Assembly (NCBI GenBank): GCA_900553955.1
Contig: USFO01000060.1
Coordinates: forward strand, 1-10,053
Source of the DNA: an uncultured Oscillospiraceae bacterium
Lineage (GTDB): Bacteria > Bacillota > Clostridia > Oscillospirales > Ruminococcaceae
Direction of reading: 5' to 3'
DNA: 10,053 nt
Below the pieces are notes generated by a model. It saw only the letters and a program-made list of their open reading frames with translations. It ran no database searches and was not told the origin of the DNA. Below, in pieces: positions 1 through 6,094 of the stretch; the first letter of the stretch is position 1, and each line of letters starts with the position of its first letter. Position numbers and translations under genes: made by a program.

Positions 1-27
1 AAAAAATCCTGCTGCGCAGGATTTTTT
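1..27. terminator. Bidirectional intrinsic terminator
   Basis: A perfect 12-bp stem (AAAAAATCCTGC / GCAGGATTTTTT) closes a 3-nt TGC loop. Because the stem begins with six A and ends with six T, it gives a hairpin followed by a T run on either strand. On the minus strand it lies downstream of the htrA gene and is the best candidate for the end of that transcript. On the plus strand it could end a gene lying to the left of the window. Confidence 0.85.
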
Positions 28-39
28 CGACAGACTGAA

Positions 40-71
40 GCCCCCTTTGCCGGGACGGCAAAGGGGGCTTT
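40..71. terminator. GC-rich hairpin downstream of htrA, probable terminator
   Basis: A perfect 12-bp stem (GCCCCCTTTGCC / GGCAAAGGGGGC) has a GGGAC loop. The T run is only three long on the plus strand and two on the minus strand, so alone it would be a weak terminator. It sits between the htrA stop codon and the stronger A/T-flanked hairpin at the window edge, so the two probably act together to end htrA transcription. Confidence 0.6.
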
Positions 72-119
72 CGTAAAAGAAAGAAAGGATATGTGGATAA
101 TAGCTTTGTTGCGTGGCGC

Positions 120-1601
120 TCAGCCCTTATTCTCAATCAGCGTCACGGTGACGGTGAAGGTGCGGTCATTGTTCTTGGTGGCGGAGTAACGATAAAGAGT
201 TACCTCCACCGTGTCGCCGGGGGTGCTTTCCGCAAGGCACGCCTGTAAATCCTCCATAGAGGTGATTTCGGTGGAGCCAAAGCGAGTGATAATGTCGCCG
301 GTGGCGGCTTCGGTGCCGGCAAAAGCGCCGTTTTCGTTGATGCTGACAATCTGCACGCCAAGGGGCACATTGTAGTAGCGCGCTTCCACGGAGTCAATGC
401 TCTTGCCGGTGATACCCAGCATAGCGCGGCCGGAAACATATCCGTGTTCAATAACCTCCTGCACAATCGGGATAGCAGTGGCAGTGGGAATGGCAAAGCC
501 GATTCCCTCATAATCCACATCTGCAAGCTTGGAGCTTGTGATGCCGATTACCTGACCGTATTCGTTCACCAAAGCACCTCCGGAGTTGCCCGGATTGATG
601 GCTGCGTTGGTCTGGATAACGTTCATGGCGTAAGAACTGTCCTGAGTGGTGATAACGCGGTTAAGGCCGCTTACAATGCCGTTGGTAAAGCTGGACTGAA
701 GGGCGATTCCGCCGGGGTTGCCGATGGCGTAAACGGTTTCGCCTACCTCGATTTCGGCGGAATCGCCAAGCTCCGCAGCGGTAAGGTTCGTTTCGTCAAT
801 TTTAAGCACGGCAATATCGGTCTGCTCGTCGGAGCCGATAAGCCGGGCGTCATATTCCTGCTCGTTATAAAGAACAACACGGATTGCCTCCGCGCCCTTG
901 ACAACATGGGCGTTGGTAAGAATGTAGCCGTCGGCGCTGATGATGATGCCTGAACCCTCGCCAATGGGTTCAAAGGACTGGGAATACTGGTAAACCACAA
1001 CGCCCACGACAGAGGGGCTTACCTGCTTATAAATCTCGGTGGCGGAAAGCTTGCCGTCGGTGGAAACTACGGCTTCACCGCTGTCGGGCTTGCCCTGAAG
1101 ACTGAGAGGCGGAGTTTCATTCTTGGACTGGCTTTCCTGCTGGCTCTGTGAATAGCTGCTGCCGTGATTGCTGTCCGCGGGGGTTTTGTGAAAACCGTCG
1201 ACAAAGCTCATTATGCCGAACGCCGCCAAAGCGATTACGCAGCAGCCAAGCACCGCGGCGATGATTCCAAGAAACACCTTGAAGCCCTTGCCGGAGGATT
1301 TTTTCTTCGGCGGCTTCGGCACAGAGGCGCTTTCGTAGCGGTTAAAATCCCACTGATATCCGTTGTTGTTGCCATAGGGGTTTGCGCCGCTGTTACTGTA
1401 ATAATTAGTTTGACCGGAAGAGTAATTCGGCGCAGAATAGCCCTGCTGTGCAGAGCCGTTTTGAGCGGAGCTGCCCTCATAGGTCTTGTACTGGTTTGTA
1501 TTCGCGGAATAGCTCCAACCGGAGGGCGCTTCGGTATTGCGCTCGCCGCCGGGGGTGTTTTCTTCCGGCGAAGTACCGTTCATTTCATTTCTTTCATCCA
1601 T
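120..1601 (-). CDS. htrA: Membrane-anchored HtrA/DegP-like serine protease with PDZ domain
   Basis: A 493-residue S1C-family serine protease, expected to degrade misfolded proteins on the outer face of the membrane. Residues about 1-106 form a cytoplasmic tail rich in Asn, Gln, Ser, Gly and Tyr, ending in a Lys/Pro-rich stretch. Residues about 107-135 are one membrane segment, followed by a Ser/Gln-rich linker to about 180. The protease domain covers about 186-385 with the full triad: His232 in TNAHVV, Asp262 in TDIAVLKID and Ser340 in GNSGG. A single PDZ domain covers about 390-489. The frame stays open upstream to 1715, but that part is translated repeat DNA; the ATG at 1601 has an AAAAGAGG site 7 nt upstream. 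It lies downstream of a two-component system on the same strand, as in CssRS-type secretion-stress systems, so control by that system is plausible but unproven. Terminators follow the gene. Confidence 0.95.
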   Translation of the reverse strand: MDERNEMNGTSPEENTPGGERNTEAPSGWSYSANTNQYKTYEGSSAQNGSAQQGYSAPNYSSGQTNYYSNSGANPYGNNNGYQWDFNRYESASVPKPPKKKSSGKGFKVFLGIIAAVLGCCVIALAAFGIMSFVDGFHKTPADSNHGSSYSQSQQESQSKNETPPLSLQGKPDSGEAVVSTDGKLSATEIYKQVSPSVVGVVVYQYSQSFEPIGEGSGIIISADGYILTNAHVVKGAEAIRVVLYNEQEYDARLIGSDEQTDIAVLKIDETNLTAAELGDSAEIEVGETVYAIGNPGGIALQSSFTNGIVSGLNRVITTQDSSYAMNVIQTNAAINPGNSGGALVNEYGQVIGITSSKLADVDYEGIGFAIPTATAIPIVQEVIEHGYVSGRAMLGITGKSIDSVEARYYNVPLGVQIVSINENGAFAGTEAATGDIITRFGSTEITSMEDLQACLAESTPGDTVEVTLYRYSATKNNDRTFTVTVTLIENKG

Positions 1602-1608
1602 ATATATA

Positions 1609-1616
1609 CCTCTTTT
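1609..1616 (-). promoter_or_regulatory. Ribosome binding site fixing the htrA start
   Basis: AAAAGAGG on the minus strand lies 7 nt before the ATG at 1601. It decides the start in favour of 1601 over the upstream in-frame start at 1715, which falls inside repeat DNA. Confidence 0.8.
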
Positions 1617-1630
1617 ACGAAGACTTTGTA

Positions 1631-1658
1631 CGAATTTGAAGTGTGGAGAGTTGAGAGC
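1631..1658 (-). repeat. Degenerate 7-nt repeat tract upstream of htrA
   Basis: Reading the minus strand towards htrA, the sequence divides into heptamers GCTCTCA, ACTCTCC, ACACTTC and AAATTCG. It ends about 14 nt before the htrA ribosome site. A similar heptamer tract stands directly ahead of the ddl ribosome site, with ACTCTCC exactly shared. The role is unknown. Confidence 0.4.
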
Positions 1659-1682
1659 GGAGCTGCGCAAAGTGGCGACTGA

Positions 1683-1796
1683 GAGCGTTCTTGGCTCCCC
1701 TGTGCAGGTTCGCACCGAGGGCTTTGTGGAGCGTTCTCGGCTCCCCTGTGCAGGTTCGCACCGAGGGCTTTGTGGAGCGTTCTTGGCTCCCCTGTG
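1683..1796 (+). repeat. 46-bp tandem repeat, about 2.5 copies
   Basis: The unit starts with GAGCGTTCTTGGCTCCCC and continues through a small hairpin (GTGC/GCAC around AGGTTC). It is present at 1683-1728 and 1729-1774, with one T/C difference, and starts a third time at 1775. The third copy leaves the repeat after CCCCTGTG and runs on into the full element at 1775-2032. The units are therefore truncated copies of the outer end of that element, stacked head to tail on its left side. Confidence 0.85.
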
Positions 1797-2032
1797 TAAG
1801 GGGAGCTGTCAAGCCTTTCAGCTTTTGAGGGCTTGACTGAGGGGTTGTATCCCCTGACAAGGTATAGCGTCTGCACTATACCGTTGTTTTAAGTTTCGCT
1901 CTTAGTTAAATAGGTGCATAGCTTGTTTGGTGTAAACGCTATCACTGGTCGCCGATACAACCCCTCAGTCTTTTCGGCTTGTAAAACAAGCCGAAAATCC
2001 AGCTCCCCTTACACAGGGGAGCCGAGAAGTGC
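1775..2032 (+). mobile_element. Non-coding (MITE-like) copy of the structured inverted-repeat element
   Basis: Most of the 537-bp gap between the histidine kinase and htrA is this element. Left arm: outer hairpin GCTCCCCT-GTGTA-AGGGGAGC (1786-1806), second hairpin TCAAGCC/GGCTTGA (1809-1836), then ACTGAGGGGTTGTATC and ACAAGGTATAGCG. Right arm, inverted: GTAAACGCTAT (1932 on), GATACAACCCCTCAGT, a perfect 11-bp second hairpin TTTTCGGCTTG/CAAGCCGAAAA (1971-1997), and the outer hairpin (2002-2022). The centre is only about 55 bp and holds no gene; it includes a further inverted repeat GGTATAG/CTATACC (1861-1882). The arms match those around the DUF559 gene at 7067-7639, including TTTGG(T/C)GTAAACGCTAT, which there spans the end of the gene. 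It is best read as a deletion derivative or non-autonomous relative of that element. No target duplication was seen. Confidence 0.8.
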
Positions 2033-2085
2033 TTTCCATCGCCTTTCTGTGGCTTTTCCCCTATTGCTGCCTTTATTTTACCCGC

Positions 2086-2123
2086 AAAATATTAAATAAA
2101 AATAAACTCAGATTTAATATTTT
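2086..2123. repeat. AT-only 12-bp inverted repeat after the histidine kinase gene
   Basis: AAAATATTAAAT and ATTTAATATTTT form a perfect 12-bp inverted repeat around a 14-nt loop. It starts 16 bp past the kinase stop codon in the direction of transcription. A small hairpin TTCGCT/AGCGAA (2123-2138) lies between them. Neither has the GC stem plus T run of a standard terminator, so transcription may continue towards htrA. The function is not clear. Confidence 0.5.
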
Positions 2124-2138
2124 TCGCTTCGGAGCGAA

Positions 2139-3635
2139 TTATTCTTCCTCCGCCTGTTCTCTGCGGCGGGTCATTTCACGAATCGCCTTGGGGTCGCTGG
2201 CGGGCACGGAGAAAGTAAACTCGGTGTATTCGCCCTCCACGCTCTGCACAATAAGGTCGCCCTTGTGCTGATTTATGATGGTCTGGACCATATAAAGTCC
2301 AAGACCCACGCCGGTTTTGTCAAGGCTGCGGGATTTGTCCGTCTTATAGAACCGGTCAAACAGCCGCGGCAGCTCCTGCTGCGCGATACCCACTCCGGTA
2401 TTTTTGATAGAAACAAACACCTTACCGTCCTTTTGAGTGAAGGAGAACGAAATGCAGCCGCCCTCGTTTACAAACTTCACCGCATTATCGATAAGGTTGT
2501 AAATAACCTGATGGATAAGATCGTTGTCCGCATAAACATAAATTTCATCGGATTCAAGACCCACAATTTCAAGGCTCTTGCCCTCGATTTTCTGCTCAAA
2601 GGCAAAAACCGTTCGGCAAACAAGGTCGTTTATGTCAAAATTCGTGGGGTTAATCTTCATATCGCCCGCCTCTATGCGCGCAATGCTGAGCATGGAGCGC
2701 ACCATGCGCGACAGGCGCTTGACCTCGTCGGAAACCGTTTCAAGATACTGCCGCCGCTTCTCTTTGGGAACGGTCCCGTCCAAAATGCCGTCTATAAAGC
2801 CGCCGATAGTCATCATCGGGGTTTTCAGCTCGTGGGAAACGTTGGCAATAAAGCTTCGGCGAACGGATTCTAAATCCGCAAGGGAATCCGCCATGTGGTT
2901 GAATGCCATTGCAAGCTGCGCGACCTCGTCCTCGTCCTCGCCCTCCACCGGCACGCGCACGGAAAAATCTCCGGCGGAAAAGCTCTTCGTCGCGGCAGCC
3001 ATTGCCCGCAGCGGGCTTGTAAGTCTGTTCGTGACAAAGTAAACCGCCACGGAGGACAGCACCGTTGCAATCAGTGCGCAGAAGAATATGATATCCATCA
3101 AATCCATGATGTAGTACCACACGTCGTTTGCCTGAGCGGAAACAAACAGCACTGCAAGGGTGGTTCTTCCGTTGCAAACGGGCACGCCGACGGTGTAGTA
3201 GTTGCCTTCATAGATCCCGCCGAGGGTTCCCGTTTCGGTGAACTCGCCGGAAAGGGCGGTTTTCATCACGCTTTCGGGAACGGTATATGTTTTGTGATTG
3301 CAGATGCCGTCGTCGGTACAGACAAGGGTTCTGCCATCCACATCCGTAAGGAACACCGTGGAATCGCTGGCAGTGGACATAATGTCATAGCCGAACAAAA
3401 GCGTCCCCGTGGGGATGCTTTTGTAATTGTACTTCGCCATACTGGCAAGGGTCACCTGCACCGCCTGCTCCGCTGTCTTTTTAAGGGTCCTTTGGTTGCT
3501 GTTTTTGAAATAGGAAGCGGAAAAGCCGATGATAAGCCCGCCCATAAGGACAATTGTAGCAAGAATTACGCCGGAGCATATAGCAAAGTAGCGGTTGAAC
3601 AGCGATTTTTTGAAGGAGGAACGCAGCTTTGACAT
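2139..3635 (-). CDS. Two-component sensor histidine kinase (HAMP, HisKA, HATPase_c)
   Basis: A 498-residue membrane sensor kinase that would phosphorylate the response regulator encoded just upstream. Membrane segment 1 is about residues 14-42 and segment 2 about 174-200, enclosing an extracytoplasmic sensor region of about 130 residues. HAMP follows at about 201-255, then HisKA at about 258-323 with the phospho-acceptor His268 in NVSHELKTP, and HATPase_c at about 365-478. The ATP-binding part shows an N box with Asn380 and Asn384, a G1 box NTGVGI (412-417; Asn replaces the classical Asp, a common variant in Firmicutes kinases) and a G2 box GVGLGL (442-447). There is no PAS domain between HAMP and HisKA. 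The start lies 5 nt after the regulator stop codon, with an AAAGGA site inside the end of the regulator gene, so the two are co-transcribed. The signal is unknown; the sensor region contains Cys106, Cys112 and Cys154. Confidence 0.96.
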   Translation of the reverse strand: MSKLRSSFKKSLFNRYFAICSGVILATIVLMGGLIIGFSASYFKNSNQRTLKKTAEQAVQVTLASMAKYNYKSIPTGTLLFGYDIMSTASDSTVFLTDVDGRTLVCTDDGICNHKTYTVPESVMKTALSGEFTETGTLGGIYEGNYYTVGVPVCNGRTTLAVLFVSAQANDVWYYIMDLMDIIFFCALIATVLSSVAVYFVTNRLTSPLRAMAAATKSFSAGDFSVRVPVEGEDEDEVAQLAMAFNHMADSLADLESVRRSFIANVSHELKTPMMTIGGFIDGILDGTVPKEKRRQYLETVSDEVKRLSRMVRSMLSIARIEAGDMKINPTNFDINDLVCRTVFAFEQKIEGKSLEIVGLESDEIYVYADNDLIHQVIYNLIDNAVKFVNEGGCISFSFTQKDGKVFVSIKNTGVGIAQQELPRLFDRFYKTDKSRSLDKTGVGLGLYMVQTIINQHKGDLIVQSVEGEYTEFTFSVPASDPKAIREMTRRREQAEEE

Positions 3636-3640
3636 AAAAA

Positions 3641-4336
3641 TCAGTCGTCCTTTACTTCAAACTTATAGCCGACGCCCCAGACGGTTTTCAGCGACCATTT
3701 GTCGGAAACGCCCTCGAGCTTTTCGCGCAGGCGCTTGATGTGAACGTCGACGGTGCGGCTGTCGCCGTAATATTCAAAGCCCCACACCTCGTCAAGAAGC
3801 TGGTCGCGGGTATAAACTCTGTTGGGGTTAGAGGCAAGATGGAACAGCAGCTCAAGCTCCTTCGGCGGGGTGTCGATAACCTTGCCGTCCACTTTAAGCT
3901 CGTATTTAGTCATATTCACGGTAAGCTTATCATAGCTGACCTCTTTTTTGTCCGCTTCTGCGGAAGCCTTGCCGGTGCGGCGCATAACCGCCTTGATTCT
4001 TGCGATGATTTCCTTCGGCTCAAAGGGCTTCACCACATAGTCGTCCGCGCCAAGCTCCAGACCGAGAACCTTGTCGAAGGTTTCGCCCTTTGCGGTGATC
4101 ATAATGATGGGGCACTCGGATTTTTTGCGAAGCTCGCGGCAAACCTGCCAGCCGTCAAGCTTCGGCATCATAACGTCAAGGAGAATGAGGTCGGGGTTTT
4201 CCTCATCGAACTTGGCGAGAGCCTCCTCACCGTTTGCGGCGGTGACTACGGCATAATCCTCTTTTTCAAGATACATTCTTAAAAGCTCGCAGATATTCTT
4301 GTCATCATCTGCTATGAGTATTTTTGCGGTTGCCAT
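3641..4336 (-). CDS. OmpR/PhoB-family response regulator
   Basis: A 231-residue DNA-binding response regulator. The receiver domain covers about residues 4-117 with the acidic pocket Asp10-Asp12, phospho-acceptor Asp54 in LILLDVMMP, Thr81 and Lys103 in VVKPFEP. A linker follows, then a winged-helix DNA-binding domain at about 132-228 with the typical GDSRTVDVHIKRLREKL recognition helix and the final GVGYKF wing. A strong AGGAGG site (4345-4350) lies 8 nt before the ATG. It is the first gene of a minus-strand pair with the histidine kinase. Likely targets are its own promoter and possibly htrA downstream, but nothing in the sequence proves this. The family is certain; the exact subgroup (CssR, WalR or PhoP type) cannot be settled from the sequence alone. 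Confidence 0.97.
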   Translation of the reverse strand: MATAKILIADDDKNICELLRMYLEKEDYAVVTAANGEEALAKFDEENPDLILLDVMMPKLDGWQVCRELRKKSECPIIMITAKGETFDKVLGLELGADDYVVKPFEPKEIIARIKAVMRRTGKASAEADKKEVSYDKLTVNMTKYELKVDGKVIDTPPKELELLFHLASNPNRVYTRDQLLDEVWGFEYYGDSRTVDVHIKRLREKLEGVSDKWSLKTVWGVGYKFEVKDD

Positions 4337-4383
4337 TTATACGACCTCCTCTAAAGAGAGTTTTATGCTGATATTTACTAAAT

Positions 4384-4414
4384 ATTATACATCATTTTCC
4401 GCCGCAAAAGTGAA
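4384..4414 (-). promoter_or_regulatory. Probable promoter of the response regulator-kinase operon
   Basis: A perfect TATAAT (-10) lies at 4384-4389 on the minus strand, 48 bp before the regulator start codon. The best -35 match is only TTCACT at 4409-4414 with a long 19-nt spacer. A strong -10 with a poor -35 fits a promoter helped by an activator such as the regulator itself. Confidence 0.55.
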
Positions 4415-4441
4415 CTGTGTTTTAACATTTTGAAATATTGA

Positions 4442-4456
4442 GGTGAATTTGGTGAA
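4442..4456 (-). promoter_or_regulatory. TTCACC direct repeat upstream of the regulator promoter, possible operator
   Basis: On the minus strand TTCACC occurs twice, at 4451-4456 and 4442-4447, spaced 9 bp start to start. A third TTCAC falls in the -35 region. OmpR-family proteins bind direct repeats, usually with a 10-11 bp period, upstream of weak -35 elements. The fit is suggestive only. Confidence 0.25.
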
Positions 4457-4492
4457 TTTTTTTGGGCACGCGGGGCGCAGCGCGGCTGCGAT

Positions 4493-4926
4493 GCGCGTTT
4501 CTCGGCTCCCCTGTGCAAGTTCGCACCTAGGCGATTAAGAGCGTTGGCTCGGTAGCGCCCTCACCTCCCTCTGAGGGTTTTGGCTTTCGAGCGCCGCCAG
4601 TGGCGGATACAGCGAGGCGGCAAGCCGCTGCCGTCCGCAAGTGCGAGAGCGAATAGCCGAAGCACGAGCGGAGAACGGCGAGGGGGCAACGGCGGCACGG
4701 CGTATAAAGGATTAAAACGCCGTGACGGAAGGAGAAATACACCGAGTATCTGCGAAAGCACTTGGTATAGGCGGGCTCAAAGCAGGAATGACACCTGTAT
4801 AAACTTGTGTACGCCTACACATTGGTGTAAGCAGCAGCCGCACGTTCTCTCTCCCTCAGTCAAGCCCTCTTAATCCTGAAAGGCTTGACAGCTCCCTCCT
4901 CAGAGGGAGCCGAGGCGGCTACCGCC
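4493..4926 (+). mobile_element. Decayed, variant copy of the structured repeat element
   Basis: This fills most of the 684-bp gap between the response regulator and ddl. The left side has truncated outer ends (CTCGGCTCCCCTGTG at 4501-4515, then a second start near 4539 and CCTCCCTCTGAGGG near 4563-4577) and GC-rich filler with a CCGCC-AGT-GGCGG hairpin. A second-hairpin copy CACGGCG/CGCCGTG (4696-4724) has nearly the same loop as the left arm at 7107-7134. The right end is better kept: CCCTCAGTCA, hairpin TCAAGCC/GGCTTGA (4860-4888), and an outer hairpin GCTCCCTC/GAGGGAGC (4891-4910). That outer stem differs from the other copies by paired changes, so this is a separate subfamily. Between the two sides about 135 bp hold no recognisable gene. 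A short hairpin GGCGG/CCGCC (4914-4926) adjoins it. Confidence 0.65.
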
Positions 4927-4953
4927 GCAAAGCCACGGATTCACCGCCGTGCG

Positions 4954-5005
4954 TAACTCCACTCTCCATTCTGCACACTCCACACTATTCCTAACTCCTA
5001 ATTCC
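4954..5005 (+). repeat. Degenerate 7-nt repeat tract upstream of ddl
   Basis: The sequence divides into TAACTCC, ACTCTCC, ATTCTGC, ACACTCC, a 10-nt variant ACACTATTCC, TAACTCC and TAATTCC, and then meets the AAAAGAGG ribosome site. The tract is almost free of G on the plus strand. A similar tract precedes htrA. No standard promoter was recognised between it and the decayed element. Confidence 0.5.
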
Positions 5006-5013
5006 AAAAGAGG
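5006..5013 (+). promoter_or_regulatory. Ribosome binding site fixing the ddl start
   Basis: AAAAGAGG lies 7 nt before the ATG at 5021. It favours that start over the in-frame GTG at 4949, whose extra 24 residues would only be the translated heptamer tract. Confidence 0.8.
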
Positions 5014-5020
5014 TTTTTAT

Positions 5021-6094
5021 ATGAGTAAAAAGAAAGTGGCGCTGCTGTTCGGCGGCGTTTCAAGCGAGCACGAGGTTTCGTGCATGTCGGTGGCTTCCGT
5101 TTACGAAAACATCGACAGAGAGAAGTACGATCCGCAGCTTTTGGGAATTACCAAAGGCGGCGAATGGTTCCTCTATTGCGGCGACATAGAAAACGTTCGC
5201 CAAAACAAATGGACAGAGGACGCAAAAAATCTGAAGCGCGCGTTTATCTGCCCGGACAGAAGCGTTCACGGCATAATGGTGGAGGAAGGCCCCACCATGT
5301 TCCCCCACAGAATAGACGCGGTTTTTCCGGTTCTCCACGGCAGAAACGGCGAGGACGGCAGTATGCAGGGGCTTTTGGAGATTGCGGGTATTCCCTATGT
5401 GGGCTGCCGGGTGCTTTCCTCCGCCCTGTGCATGGATAAGGACGTCTGCCACGCCGTGCTCAAAAACGCGGGCGTTCCCCAGGTCAAATGGCTCACCTTT
5501 ATGAAGGGCTGCGACCTTGGCGAAGCGTTCCGCACCGTAACTGCGGAGCTGGGCTACCCGGTGTTCGTAAAGCCGGCGAACGCAGGCTCCTCCGTCGGCA
5601 TTACTAAGGCGAAAAGCGAAGCGGAGCTTGACGCCGCTTTCGACCTTGCCTTTGCGAACGACCGCAAGATTATCGTTGAGGCGGCGGTGAAGAACCCCAT
5701 CGAGGTTGAATGCGCCGTTTTCGGCAACGGCGAGCTTACCGTGGGCGGTCCCGGCGAAATAGTTCCCGCAGATGAATTTTACAGCTACGACGCTAAATAT
5801 TTCAACGCGGAAAGTAAGCTCTATATACCGGCGCGACTTTCCGAGGAAAAGGCGGAGGAAATCCGCGAAACGGCGAAGCGCGCGTATCGCGTTTTGGGCT
5901 GCCGCGGGCTTACCAGAGTGGACTTCCTTGTGGATAGAGAAACCGGCGAGGTCGTTCTCAACGAGCCGAACACTCTGCCGGGCTTTACGAACATTTCTAT
6001 GTACCCCAAGCTGATGACTGCGGCGGGGATGAGCTATAAAGGGCTTATTTCCGGGCTTATCGAGCTTGCGGCGGAGGAATTTTCGGAGGAATAA
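5021..6094 (+). CDS. ddl: D-alanine--D-alanine ligase
   Basis: A 357-residue ATP-grasp ligase that joins two D-alanines for the peptidoglycan stem peptide in the cytoplasm. The N-terminal GGVSSEHEVS motif carries the conserved Glu16. The ATP-grasp core shows VKPANAGSSVG (184-194, with the Ser pair) and the metal-binding residues Asp301 (RVDF), Glu315 and Asn317 (NEPNTLPG). The omega-loop ends in DAKY with Tyr260, the residue type linked to D-Ala-D-Ala rather than D-Ala-D-lactate products, so no vancomycin-resistance specificity is indicated. The length is normal for the longer Firmicutes Ddl group. Its stop overlaps the murI start (TAATG), so the two peptidoglycan-precursor genes are translationally coupled. 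Confidence 0.97.
   Translation: MSKKKVALLFGGVSSEHEVSCMSVASVYENIDREKYDPQLLGITKGGEWFLYCGDIENVRQNKWTEDAKNLKRAFICPDRSVHGIMVEEGPTMFPHRIDAVFPVLHGRNGEDGSMQGLLEIAGIPYVGCRVLSSALCMDKDVCHAVLKNAGVPQVKWLTFMKGCDLGEAFRTVTAELGYPVFVKPANAGSSVGITKAKSEAELDAAFDLAFANDRKIIVEAAVKNPIEVECAVFGNGELTVGGPGEIVPADEFYSYDAKYFNAESKLYIPARLSEEKAEEIRETAKRAYRVLGCRGLTRVDFLVDRETGEVVLNEPNTLPGFTNISMYPKLMTAAGMSYKGLISGLIELAAEEFSEE

Noticed and set aside
1706..1720. GGTTCGCACC within the 46-bp repeat, resembling a tRNA T-arm.
   Set aside because: No acceptor, D or anticodon stem surrounds it, and it recurs in tandem as part of the repeat unit.
1683..1796. Tandem repeats considered as a CRISPR array.
   Set aside because: The copies are directly adjacent with no unique spacers, and no cas genes are in the window.
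4580..4873. A small open frame of 97 codons in the gap before ddl.
   Set aside because: It is translated repeat sequence (low-complexity Arg/Ser/Gly) with no ribosome site, running through hairpins of the decayed element.
5021..6094. Whether Ddl could be a D-Ala-D-lactate (vancomycin-resistance type) ligase.
   Set aside because: The omega-loop ends in DAKY with Tyr260, as in D-Ala-D-Ala enzymes, and no van-type companion genes are present.
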